Assembly: GCA_017530365.1 (NCBI GenBank)
Contig: JAFXMK010000007.1
Span: forward strand, 1 to 64,000
DNA length: 64,000 bases
DNA from: Bacteroidales bacterium
GTDB lineage: Bacteria; Bacteroidota; Bacteroidia; Bacteroidales; F082
Reading direction: 5' to 3'
How positions within the stretch are numbered: the stretch's first letter is position 1; every line of letters starts with the position of its first letter. Shown here piece after piece: positions 37,808 to 45,994 of the stretch. The notes under the pieces are model-generated. The model ran no database searches. It was not told the DNA's origin and was given only the letters and a program-made list of their open reading frames with translations. Made by a program: the position numbers and the translations under genes.

Positions 37808-38870
37808 CAATTCTTTCCGCAGTATGTCCGTCCCAAAGTTCCGGGATGCCTCCTGTTTTCCATTGACCGGAGAATAGTTTGTCGAGCGTGGGTTTGATGG
37901 CTTTTGGGTTGGTGCCAATCAGCTCGTTGGTGCCAATGGAGCAGGTTTCGGGACGTTCGGTGTTGTCGCGCAGGGTAATACAGGGAATGCCCATGACAGT
38001 CGTCTCTTCGGTGATGCCACCAGAATCAGTGATGACAGCCTTGCAGTGCTTTACCAGATAATTGAACTCAAGATAACCCAAGGGTTCCACGATGTGCAGA
38101 TTTGGCGCTGAGATGCCCAATTCAGTAAAGACGGCCGCTGTGCGTGGATGGATTGGAAAGATGACGGGTAACCCATGAGTGTTGTTGACGATTTCGTACA
38201 TAGTGGACTTTAATTTCTCTGCTTCATCCACATTGTTGGGGCGGTGTAAAGTGAGAACGATATATTCTTTTTCTTTCAACCCCATAGCGTCGAAAAACTC
38301 GGGTTTGTGAAACCGGCTAAGGTTAGTATTCAAAGTGTCAATCATCACATTGCCGACAAAATGTATCTGTCTTTCTGTTGCACCCAGGTTTCGCAAATTG
38401 GTGTTGGCAGTCTCAGAGGTGGTGAAATACAGGTCGGCGAGAGCGTCAGTCACCATTCGGTTGATCTCTTCTGGCATGGTAAGATCCCAACTGCGGATGC
38501 CAGCTTCCACATGCGCTACCTTGGTGCATTGCTTCTTGGCCACGATGGAGCACGCCATGGTGCTGGTGACATCGCCAACAACCAAGACTAAGTCGGCAGG
38601 ATTGGCCATGAGCTCTTTCTCAAACGCTACCATGATGTGGGCGGTTTGCTCGGCTTGGGAGCCTCCGCCACAGCCGAGGTTGATGTCGGGTTGTGGGATG
38701 TTGAGCTCCTCAAAAAAAGTCGCACTCATTTTCTGGTCATAATGTTGACCGGTATGCACTAAACGATAGCTTATTTCATTTCCCTCTTTTTGGGCTTTTT
38801 GAATGGCGTGGATGATGGGTGCGATTTTCATGAAGTTGGGTCGCGCACCAGCTATGATGGTGATTTTCAT
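37779..38870 (-). CDS. wecB: UDP-N-acetylglucosamine 2-epimerase family enzyme (non-hydrolysing)
   Basis: 363 residues from the ATG at 38870. Family motifs: GARPNFMKIAPI, VGDVTSTMACSIVA, HVEAGIRSWDLTMPEEINR, LTLHRPNNVD, and DSGGITEETTVMGIPCITLRDNTERPET. WecB makes UDP-ManNAc for surface polysaccharides. Close relatives such as WbpI act on a UDP-diacetamido-uronic acid instead and cannot be excluded. The frame is open 11 codons upstream, but the promoter element at 38891 lies there, so 38870 is preferred. It is convergent with the flippase and divergent from a glycosyltransferase. Confidence 0.88.
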   Translation of the reverse strand: MKITIIAGARPNFMKIAPIIHAIQKAQKEGNEISYRLVHTGQHYDQKMSATFFEELNIPQPDINLGCGGGSQAEQTAHIMVAFEKELMANPADLVLVVGDVTSTMACSIVAKKQCTKVAHVEAGIRSWDLTMPEEINRMVTDALADLYFTTSETANTNLRNLGATERQIHFVGNVMIDTLNTNLSRFHKPEFFDAMGLKEKEYIVLTLHRPNNVDEAEKLKSTMYEIVNNTHGLPVIFPIHPRTAAVFTELGISAPNLHIVEPLGYLEFNYLVKHCKAVITDSGGITEETTVMGIPCITLRDNTERPETCSIGTNELIGTNPKAIKPTLDKLFSGQWKTGGIPELWDGHTAERIVRILCQSDH

Positions 38871-38890
38871 GTTGAATTTGGTTGTTGCTG

Positions 38891-38898
38891 CAAAAATA
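38891..38898 (-). promoter_or_regulatory. Promoter -7 element for the 2-epimerase gene
   Basis: The minus strand reads TATTTTTG, 20 bases upstream of the ATG at 38870. It lies 14 bases from the opposing -7 element at 38913, so the two promoters share sequence. Confidence 0.6.
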
Positions 38899-38912
38899 CA
38901 CAATTATTTCCT

Positions 38913-38920
38913 TATTTTTG
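38913..38920 (+). promoter_or_regulatory. Promoter -7 element for the glycosyltransferase at 38945
   Basis: TATTTTTG, 24 bases upstream of the ATG at 38945. It also excludes the longer upstream reading of that gene, which would start inside the promoter. Confidence 0.6.
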
Positions 38921-38944
38921 CAAACGGATCAATACAGGTTTGAA

Positions 38945-40117
38945 ATGAAAATACTGATGTTGTTGGACCATCCCTTTCCCCCTGACACAAGGGTGGAAAA
39001 CGAGATGAAGTCGCTGACAAAAGCCGGACACGAGGTGCACATTGCCTGTTTCCTGAAGGGTAATGAACCGATGTATGAGGAATCGGTTTACGGTATTATA
39101 CATAGGAGAAAGGTGTCGAAGTTTATGTATAAGGCAAGTGTTGGAGTTCTGAAGTTTCCTTTTTATTTCAATTATTGGAGATCCTATGTGAAGGAGCTTT
39201 TTTCGCAATACCATTTCGACGTTATACATGTGCATGACTTGCCTTTGGCAAAGGTAGGCTTCGAGGCCAAATGCAAATATGGTGTTCGGTTTATTCTTGA
39301 CTTGCATGAGAACTGGCCTGTGCTGCTACAGCTTTCAGCACATACCAACACGTTTTTGGGCAAGCTTTTGTCGTCGAATCGCCAATGGGTTCAGTACGAA
39401 AAGAAAATGTGTGGCTTGGCCGATAATATCATTGTCGTGGTAGATGAAGCAAAAGCTCGGGTCTGTGGTTTGGGCGTTGGCCCGGAGAAGGTGACTGTGG
39501 TTTCAAACACACTGAATATTGACCAATTCGATCCCATCGAAAGAAAAGAATTCAAAACGGATAAGTTCAGAATGCTTTATGTGGGCGGAATAAACTATCA
39601 TAGAGGCATCCAATATGTGATACGGGCTATCTCTTTGTTGAAGGAAAAAGGAATCGATGTGCAATTCGATTTGGTTGGGGATGGTAGATATCTTGACGAG
39701 ATAAAAAGACTAATCGAGGAATTGCATGTTCAAAATAATGTTGTGGTCCATGGCTACAAACATTATACTCAGATATGCGACCTATATGAGTCCGCCAATG
39801 TGGCTCTGATACCTCATGTGAAGTCGGGCCATACGGATAATACGATACCTCATAAGATTTTCCAGTACCTGTATGCGGGTATTCCCATGTTGGTCTCAAA
39901 TTGTGATCCTTTGGTGCGTATTGTCAATGAAACTCATAGTGGCGTTAGCTATTGTTATGATCATCCTGATGAGCTGGCTTCTCTGATTGCTGGTTTCTAT
40001 GCGCATCCTGAATCACTGGGCGACTATATCCATCAGGGTCGTCAGGCGGTGGTTGATAAATACAATTGGGAAGTTGACGGAGCAAAGTTGGTGAAACTAT
40101 ACGGTAGCTTGGCCTAG
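38945..40117 (+). CDS. Glycosyltransferase family 4 protein
   Basis: 390 residues from the ATG at 38945. The N-terminal GT-B half opens with KILMLLDHPFPPDTRVENEM, and HVHDLPLAKVGFEAK follows. The C-terminal half has FRMLYVGGINYHRGIQYVIRA, GDGRYLDEIKRLI and VKSGHTDNTIPHKIFQYLYAGIPMLVS, the usual GT4 donor-binding region with its acidic residue replaced. It transfers a sugar from a nucleotide donor in surface-glycan synthesis. Its last 21 bases overlap the convergent glycosyltransferase at 40097. Confidence 0.88.
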   Translation: MKILMLLDHPFPPDTRVENEMKSLTKAGHEVHIACFLKGNEPMYEESVYGIIHRRKVSKFMYKASVGVLKFPFYFNYWRSYVKELFSQYHFDVIHVHDLPLAKVGFEAKCKYGVRFILDLHENWPVLLQLSAHTNTFLGKLLSSNRQWVQYEKKMCGLADNIIVVVDEAKARVCGLGVGPEKVTVVSNTLNIDQFDPIERKEFKTDKFRMLYVGGINYHRGIQYVIRAISLLKEKGIDVQFDLVGDGRYLDEIKRLIEELHVQNNVVVHGYKHYTQICDLYESANVALIPHVKSGHTDNTIPHKIFQYLYAGIPMLVSNCDPLVRIVNETHSGVSYCYDHPDELASLIAGFYAHPESLGDYIHQGRQAVVDKYNWEVDGAKLVKLYGSLA

Positions 40118-41404
40118 TATTTTAACGACATCCCCGGTCAAGGCTTTTCGCGAAAATTGCTCAATCTCACTGCTTTCGTTGAAAGGTAGATTGTTCGACA
40201 AGAATTTTTGATAGAGATCATTGATGACTGATTTCATTTTTTCCTTGTCCGTAAAACCGACTGTAATTCCACCATGCGTACTAGTAATAATACGTGCCGC
40301 ATCGCCGTTTACTGGCCCAATACATAGAATGGGGCGGCCTGAGGCCAGATATTCAAAGAGTTTTCCTGTCAGAATGCCTTTGGCGTTGGGTGTGTTGTTG
40401 ATAAGCAGCAGTAGCACTTGTGATGATTGCTGAGCTTGGAATACTTGATTGTGAGGCAGATAAGGGATGACTTCAACATTTTCTTGCAAATCACTTTCGT
40501 TGATGGAACGAAGGACTGTCTGATCGACTTGGCCAATAAGCTTTACTTTAAGATTACAACGGAATTTCTCGTTTTCATGGGCCAGCTCGCTTAACGCCTG
40601 CCATAGCTGGTGTTCGTTGCGGTTGGCACCGATGATGCCGATGTGGGTTAGTGTGAAGCAATCCGAAAGGGATGGGTTTTGTGTCGTCTGTTCCTGGTCC
40701 CAGTCATAGCCGTTAGGAACAACAGCTGGATCATTGGCGCCTAAACGTTTTAGGCCTTCTGCCATGTCCCAACCGACAGCCACTACTTTATCAGCTTTGG
40801 TAAGGACTTTGTGTTCCAACTTGTGGTGCTTGCGGTCTGAGCGTCGGGTAAGGTGTAGATCCTGGTAATAGTCGATGTCGGTCCAAGGATCGCGGAAATC
40901 TGCAATCCATGGAATTCCCAGGTCCTCTTTCAAATGCATTGCGATGAGGTGCATGGAATGGGGCGGACCTGTACTGATAATGGCATCCACAGGATGCTCC
41001 TTCAAGTACCGTTTTAGATAACGAACAGATGGCTTTATCCACCAGCGCCGGGCATCTGGAATAAAAAGGTTTCCCCTAATCCATAAAGAAAACCTACTTT
41101 TCCAGTTTTCTTTTTTTTCGTCTTCTTGGATGAATCCGGCCTTTATGGTCTCTTCTTTCTTTATGCCAAGGAACTTTTTGTAAAAAGTATAAGGCTCAAA
41201 AATGGGTCGTCGGAGGATTTCTGCTATGGGAGATACTTCATTTTCCAGTGTGGTGTCAACGATAGGGTATTCTGCATTTTCGGTAGTGTATATCACGGGT
41301 TGCCAGCCATAATCGGGCAGATATTTCGACATCTTCAGCCAACGCTGGACGCCACTGCCGCCTGATGGGGGCCAATAGTACGTGATAATCAATACCCGCT
41401 TCAT
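40097..41404 (-). CDS. Glycosyltransferase, GT-B fold (family 4-like)
   Basis: 435 residues. The N-terminal block KRVLIITYYWPPSGGSGVQRW is typical of GT4 proteins of surface-polysaccharide clusters. IISTGPPHSMHLIAM and WIADFRDPWTD follow, then LTHIGIIGANRN opens the second domain. TGKLFEYLASGRPILCIG is the donor-binding motif. The ATG overlaps the YfhO stop (ATGA), so it is coupled to the membrane protein upstream. Sugar specificity is unknown. Confidence 0.87.
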   Translation of the reverse strand: MKRVLIITYYWPPSGGSGVQRWLKMSKYLPDYGWQPVIYTTENAEYPIVDTTLENEVSPIAEILRRPIFEPYTFYKKFLGIKKEETIKAGFIQEDEKKENWKSRFSLWIRGNLFIPDARRWWIKPSVRYLKRYLKEHPVDAIISTGPPHSMHLIAMHLKEDLGIPWIADFRDPWTDIDYYQDLHLTRRSDRKHHKLEHKVLTKADKVVAVGWDMAEGLKRLGANDPAVVPNGYDWDQEQTTQNPSLSDCFTLTHIGIIGANRNEHQLWQALSELAHENEKFRCNLKVKLIGQVDQTVLRSINESDLQENVEVIPYLPHNQVFQAQQSSQVLLLLINNTPNAKGILTGKLFEYLASGRPILCIGPVNGDAARIITSTHGGITVGFTDKEKMKSVINDLYQKFLSNNLPFNESSEIEQFSRKALTGDVVKILGQATV

Positions 41405-43893
41405 GCCTTGGCTTCTTTCTTGGGTTTGAAGGTGAATACAATGGCAGCAATCAGTCCCAGAATCATGATCAGCGAACTGATTAGCTGAACGGTTGTGCCC
41501 AACTTGTAGGCTTTTGGCGCATAGGTCATCATGATTTCATGACTGCCACTTGGAATGAGCGCGGCACGCAGGATGTAGTTGGCACGGAGCAATGGCTTTT
41601 CCTGCCCATCGATGGTTAACGTCCAGCCTTTGGAAGTCCAGATTTCCGAAAAGACGACCAATTGGTCTTTGTCGGCTTTGAACGAATAGGTCAGTTTGTT
41701 CGGCTGATAATCTTTCAACGTGATTTCTCCTGTAATGCTATCAAGCAAACGGTAGTTACCTGCTTGTTGTTCGAATTCTTTGTTGAGGATGGCGGTGTGC
41801 TCGACATCGGTGCTGGCGATGGCGTCGATTTCTTCGTTAGGAGTGTCGACCCAAAGGATGTCGTTGGCAATCCAAGCGTTACCGAAGGCAAATGGGTTTT
41901 GGAAAGGTTGCGCATTTGGGTTGTAGATGATATACTTGGTGTTGAGCATGTTGAGCACTTTCTGCTGGCTAAGGGCTTGCATCATCGACTCACCTGTCGT
42001 GGCGCTCCTGAGCGATTTGAGCTCGTTATTTAGATACAAGGTGATGATATCTTGATAACGACGGAGTTTGGCTCCTGAATAGCCGCCCAACGACTTGTGA
42101 AAATAGCAGGTGCTGGCGTCGTTGAACATGTCTTTGGTGAGGTCGGCCACTCTGAAATCGAGATTATTGTCATTTAAGATGAATTGGTCGGCTGGTGATG
42201 AAGTGAAAGGTTTCTCGTATTTCTGTTTGCTGACGAATTTGTCATTGTTGAGGTAGCGCTTGTCGATCGGGAACATGTCGATGAGCACGAGGGCAGCGAG
42301 AATGGGGAAAGCGAAGCCGCCTTTTAGTTTTCCTTTGCCATATAAGAAAATGGGCAAAGCGGCCAAAATGATAAAGATCAGACTGCGCAAGGCATCCTTG
42401 CGGAAAATAGCCACACGCACATTTTCAAGCTGGGAGGCAAAAGAAGCGTAAATAGCTCCATCTTTACTTTTGCTCATTGCGGCAAATTGCTCGGCCTCAC
42501 CTTGACTGAGGAAGCTGAAAAAGGCTTTCGGAGCTATATAGAACAGAAGGCAAATGCCAGCGGTAATGCCCAGGGCAATCCAGAATTTCTTCAAGTTTTG
42601 TCTGAAACTATCTGGACTTTTTGCAATTTGGGCAAGTCCCAGGAATCCCAGAAGTGGCATAGTGACTTCAGCGATGACCAAGGTCATGGAAACTGCCCTG
42701 AACTTATTGTAGCCGGGGATGTAGTCCAGGAAGAAGTCGGTGAATCCCATGAAATTTTTGCCCCAGCTGAGCAGGATGGAAAGCAATGTGGCAATCAGCA
42801 ATGCCCATTTCAGTTTGCCTTTCACCGTTAGGGCACCCAACACAAAGAGGAAGACAACAATGGCGCCTACATAGACAGGTCCACTGGTGCCAGGCTGGTC
42901 ACCCCAGTAGGCGTTGCTTTGAGCAATGCTGTCCCTGAACTGACGGTCGGCTTTGTCGAGAGCTGGATTCTGCTTGCCGATGTAAGCCGAAGCGCCTCCT
43001 TTGATATTGGGGATCAACAGACTCCAAGTCTCACCTTTGCCATAACTCCACTGGGTGATGTAATCACGGTCGAGACCTTTGGTTTGATTTCCTTCATTGC
43101 TGGTCAACACTGGTTTGCCGCGAGTGGTCTCTTTGCCAAATTCATAGTTTCCATAAAGGGTCGTGGAACAGGTCAAGGCTCCGATGATGGCGGCTATCAT
43201 CAAACCTGCCGAAGCCTTGAAGAAATGTCCTATCTGTTTTTTTCTAATATCGCTGATGAACTCTGCAATCACTATAATGACAATGATGATGGCAAGGTAA
43301 TAGGTAATCTGAAGGTGCCCGGTTCGGATTTCAAAAGCCAAGGCGAAAGCGGTAAGCAGCCAGCCCCAGAGATACTTGCCCTTGTATGTCAGTAAAACAC
43401 CAGCAATGACGGGGGCCATATAGGCCATGGCCATCGCTTTGGCGTTGTGTCCTGCACCGATGACGATAAACAAATAGGATGTAAAACCGTATGCGATGGC
43501 CCCGATAAAGCTGATCCAAAAACCGCAGTCAAGCACCAATAAAAGAATGAAAAAGCCAAGCATGCTGATGAACACGGCGCCAATGGGGTGGGGAAGACCT
43601 AACGACAGGCCTTTATAGAGCGGGTTGGTCAGGTTGCCTTTCGGGGTGATGCCGATATTCCAAGCAGGCATCCCTCCAAAGGCGGAGTTGGTCCACAGGG
43701 TCTGTTCTCCGGTGGCTTCACGATACTGGTTGATTTCTTGTGACATGCCGAGGTGCATCTCGATGTCGTGCTGTTTGATGCGCTTTCCTTGCAGCACGGG
43801 GCTGAAATAGATCAGTGTGATTACGGCAAAACAGACGATGGCAGCAGCAATGCCGATGAGTTTCTTGTTTTTCTGAAAAAAGGTGTTTTTCAT
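41401..43893 (-). CDS. YfhO-family membrane protein
   Basis: 830 residues from the ATG at 43893, two bases after the upstream glycosyltransferase stop. Twelve or more membrane helices fill the first 550 residues. Conserved elements include QGKRIKQHDIEMHLGMSQE and TLWTNSAFGGMPAWN after helix 1, then GAGHNAKAMAMAYMAP. A soluble extracytoplasmic domain ends with VFSEIWTSKGW and GSHEIMMTY, followed by a final helix. YfhO proteins resemble GT-C glycosyltransferases; in Firmicutes relatives modify lipoteichoic acid. In Bacteroidota the acceptor is unknown, but the glycan context suits a role in glycan decoration. Confidence 0.85.
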   Translation of the reverse strand: MKNTFFQKNKKLIGIAAAIVCFAVITLIYFSPVLQGKRIKQHDIEMHLGMSQEINQYREATGEQTLWTNSAFGGMPAWNIGITPKGNLTNPLYKGLSLGLPHPIGAVFISMLGFFILLLVLDCGFWISFIGAIAYGFTSYLFIVIGAGHNAKAMAMAYMAPVIAGVLLTYKGKYLWGWLLTAFALAFEIRTGHLQITYYLAIIIVIIVIAEFISDIRKKQIGHFFKASAGLMIAAIIGALTCSTTLYGNYEFGKETTRGKPVLTSNEGNQTKGLDRDYITQWSYGKGETWSLLIPNIKGGASAYIGKQNPALDKADRQFRDSIAQSNAYWGDQPGTSGPVYVGAIVVFLFVLGALTVKGKLKWALLIATLLSILLSWGKNFMGFTDFFLDYIPGYNKFRAVSMTLVIAEVTMPLLGFLGLAQIAKSPDSFRQNLKKFWIALGITAGICLLFYIAPKAFFSFLSQGEAEQFAAMSKSKDGAIYASFASQLENVRVAIFRKDALRSLIFIILAALPIFLYGKGKLKGGFAFPILAALVLIDMFPIDKRYLNNDKFVSKQKYEKPFTSSPADQFILNDNNLDFRVADLTKDMFNDASTCYFHKSLGGYSGAKLRRYQDIITLYLNNELKSLRSATTGESMMQALSQQKVLNMLNTKYIIYNPNAQPFQNPFAFGNAWIANDILWVDTPNEEIDAIASTDVEHTAILNKEFEQQAGNYRLLDSITGEITLKDYQPNKLTYSFKADKDQLVVFSEIWTSKGWTLTIDGQEKPLLRANYILRAALIPSGSHEIMMTYAPKAYKLGTTVQLISSLIMILGLIAAIVFTFKPKKEAKA

Positions 43894-43894
43894 G

Positions 43895-44842
43895 TCAGTG
43901 TTTGAAAAGGTTTTGTATGAAGCCCAAGCCATATCCGAAAAGCTGGCAATATGATGCGGGGATGGAAAGTAGGGCGACTTTTAGACTTTTGTTTTTTATG
44001 AGGGAATCGACAAAGACCATCAGGCAATAGGCTGGGATGGGAAGAATCCACCACCAGCGGTGGAAGACGGCTAGAAGTATTAGTACGACATGGCCCACAA
44101 TAAAAGCGGCCGGTAGCAGATGTACCAATTTGAAGGTGTCGGGATAACGCCTTTTGAGCATCACGCGTGCCTCTCCGGAATGCTTCACCTGTTTGAAAAA
44201 TGCGCTGAACTTCACGCGGCGTTTGTGGTAAACGTAGGCCTCGGGGAAGAGACGGCAAACGTAGCCGGCCTCAAAAAGCCTTGTGCTCAAATCGATGTCC
44301 TCTCCGTAGCGTATGTTGTCAAAGCCTCCGACTCTTTGGAACACATCCTTGCGAATGCCCATGTTAAAGCTTCGCGGATAGAATTTGTCTATCTTTTGTT
44401 TGCCCCCGCGTATCCCTCCTGTGGTGAAGAACGAAGTCATGGAATAGTTGATAGCTTTCTGAATGGGAGAGAAGGAAGGATGGGCACGATCGGGACCGCC
44501 AAAAGCGTCGCAAGGATCCTTGTCGAGTTCTTGTTGGATGATCTCCAAATAGTTGCTTGGAACGATGACGTCGGAGTCCAAAATGATCAGGTATTCACCT
44601 ATGCTCCGCTCGGCGCCAAAATTCCGTGAGGGTCCAGGACCAGAGTTGGATTTGAAGTGGTATTTCAGGTCAAGCCGGTCTTTGTATTTGCCGCAAATCA
44701 CGTCGCTTTTGTCACTGGAACCGTCTTCCACTACAATCACCTCAAAATCGGTGAAAGTCTGCACACACAAACTGTCGAGAAGCTCATCGACTTCAGACGG
44801 GCGGTTATAGACAGGGACGATGACAGAATACCTCATCTTCAT
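43895..44842 (-). CDS. Family 2 glycosyltransferase with C-terminal membrane segments
   Basis: 315 residues from the ATG at 44842. GT-A motifs: YSVIVPVYNRPSEVDELLDSL, VVEDGSSDKSD, SGPGPSRNFGAERS, and the metal-binding DSD in LIILDSDVIVP. RYGEDIDLSTRLFEAGY carries the catalytic ED. Two or three hydrophobic helices lie near the C-terminus (about 245-300). First gene of a three-gene operon with YfhO and a GT4. A TATCTTTG promoter element lies 8 bases upstream, so a longer reading from 44923 is rejected. Confidence 0.88.
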   Translation of the reverse strand: MKMRYSVIVPVYNRPSEVDELLDSLCVQTFTDFEVIVVEDGSSDKSDVICGKYKDRLDLKYHFKSNSGPGPSRNFGAERSIGEYLIILDSDVIVPSNYLEIIQQELDKDPCDAFGGPDRAHPSFSPIQKAINYSMTSFFTTGGIRGGKQKIDKFYPRSFNMGIRKDVFQRVGGFDNIRYGEDIDLSTRLFEAGYVCRLFPEAYVYHKRRVKFSAFFKQVKHSGEARVMLKRRYPDTFKLVHLLPAAFIVGHVVLILLAVFHRWWWILPIPAYCLMVFVDSLIKNKSLKVALLSIPASYCQLFGYGLGFIQNLFKH

Positions 44843-44850
44843 ATTTTTTG

Positions 44851-44858
44851 CAAAGATA
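44851..44858 (-). promoter_or_regulatory. Promoter -7 element for the GT2-YfhO-GT4 operon
   Basis: The minus strand reads TATCTTTG, 8 bases upstream of the ATG at 44842, which implies a leaderless or nearly leaderless message. The opposing promoter for the methyltransferase gene begins 13 bases away. Confidence 0.58.
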
Positions 44859-44871
44859 GGGAATGTTTGTG

Positions 44872-44879
44872 TATTTTTG
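44872..44879 (+). promoter_or_regulatory. Promoter -7 element for the methyltransferase gene
   Basis: TATTTTTG, 15 bases upstream of the ATG at 44895. Very short leader, as for several other genes in this window. Confidence 0.58.
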
Positions 44880-44894
44880 CACTCAAATAAAAGA

Positions 44895-45668
44895 ATGATG
44901 AAAAAACTTATCTCCTTCATCACGAGAATATTTCCGCGTCAGTTTTTGATTCGTTGCAGCTATCTCTTCAGTTTTCTGGTCAGACCGTTTTATTGGGGAA
45001 ACAAGGTGGAATGTCCTGTTTGTGGCAAGCATTTCCGCAAGTTTTTGCCATACGGTTATGGTGAAGCAGTGGATAATAGGATGTGCCCAAAGTGCCTCTC
45101 TCTGGAGCGCCATCGCTTGCTGTGGCTTTATTTGAAGGAGAAGACGGATTTCTTTTATGCCCCGCTTAAGGTCTTACATTTTGCGCCCGAGCAGCCTTTC
45201 CTGAAACGCTTCCGTTCGTTGAAAAACCTGGACTATACCACCGCCGATCTCGATTCGCCCATCGCGGACCTTCATCTTGATGTGACTGCCATCGACCAGC
45301 CCTCCGACACATACGATGTGGTGATCTGCAACCACGTGCTGGAGCATGTCAGTGATGCCAACAAGGCTTTCAAGGAGATTCAACGTATTTTGAAACCTGG
45401 AGGCTGGGCAATCCTTTTGGTTCCTATCAACCCAGACGTTGATACTTTTGAGGATCCTTCAGTGACCGACCCCAAGGAACGTCAACGTCTCTATGGCCAA
45501 TATGACCATGTGCGCCAGTTTGGTCGCGATTATGCCGAAGTATTGCGCAAGGCAGGCTTCGAAGTGGTGGAGGATAGACTTTATTATGAGCTTTCCGAGG
45601 GACAACGCCAACGGATGCGTTTGGCGAGAAGAGGGGAGGAGATCGTTTATAGATGTGAAGTAAATTAA
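44895..45668 (+). CDS. SAM-dependent methyltransferase with N-terminal zinc ribbon
   Basis: 257 residues from the ATG at 44895 (a second ATG follows at once). CPVCGKHFRKFLPYG and CPKCLSLERHRLL form a four-Cys zinc-ribbon-like unit at about 40-75. The Rossmann methyltransferase part has VLHFAPEQPF in place of the usual glycine-rich motif I, then DYTTADLDSP, DVVICNHVLEHV and RILKPGGWAILLVPI. Its position at the end of a glycan cluster suggests methylation of a sugar or lipid, but the substrate cannot be told. It is followed by a bidirectional hairpin. Confidence 0.82.
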   Translation: MMKKLISFITRIFPRQFLIRCSYLFSFLVRPFYWGNKVECPVCGKHFRKFLPYGYGEAVDNRMCPKCLSLERHRLLWLYLKEKTDFFYAPLKVLHFAPEQPFLKRFRSLKNLDYTTADLDSPIADLHLDVTAIDQPSDTYDVVICNHVLEHVSDANKAFKEIQRILKPGGWAILLVPINPDVDTFEDPSVTDPKERQRLYGQYDHVRQFGRDYAEVLRKAGFEVVEDRLYYELSEGQRQRMRLARRGEEIVYRCEVN

Positions 45669-45698
45669 AGAAGGCCACCTATCGGCGGCCTTCTTTTT
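45668..45698. terminator. Terminator between the methyltransferase gene and rpmH
   Basis: AAGAAGGCC pairs with GGCCTTCTT around a short loop, followed by TTTTT on the plus strand. The convergent rpmH ends at 45739, so the hairpin may serve both transcripts. Confidence 0.85.
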
Positions 45699-45738
45699 AT
45701 ACCTTAAATAAGAAATAGAAACGGCTTCTATCTTTATT

Positions 45739-45885
45739 TTAGTATTCGTCAGAAACAGTCAGTTTCTTTCTGCCTTTGGCTCTTCTGCGGGCTAACACCT
45801 TACGGCCGTTGGCAGTTGACATTCTTTCTCTGAAACCATGCTTGTTTCTACGTTTTCTGTTCGATGGTTGAAAAGTGCGTTTCAT
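45739..45885 (-). CDS. rpmH: Ribosomal protein bL34
   Basis: 48 residues read directly from the minus strand. It begins [20 protein letters not shown], contains the universal [18 protein letters not shown] block and ends LTVSDEY. It is a large-subunit ribosomal protein. A good promoter (TTG, 19 bases, TAATTTTG) lies 57 bases upstream. The usual neighbours dnaA and rnpA are absent. Confidence 0.97.
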   Translation of the reverse strand: MKRTFQPSNRKRRNKHGFRERMSTANGRKVLARRRAKGRKKLTVSDEY

Positions 45886-45941
45886 TTTCGTATATGTTTT
45901 TGTTTATTTCTAAAAAAGAGATACCCCTTGATTTGGGACTG

Positions 45942-45971
45942 CAAAATTACATATTTTTTTGTTTCGCGCAA
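45942..45971 (-). promoter_or_regulatory. Promoter of rpmH
   Basis: The minus strand has TTG at 45971-45969, a 19-base spacer, and TAATTTTG at 45949-45942. This is one of the best full matches in the window to the Bacteroidota -33/-7 promoter. Confidence 0.75.
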
Positions 45972-45994
45972 CTTTTTTCTTGAAAAAATATTTT

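Noticed and set aside
38871-38903. Longer N-terminus for the 2-epimerase
   Set aside because: The added codons contain the TATTTTTG promoter element and have no family resemblance; the GARPNF motif lies at the usual distance from 38870.
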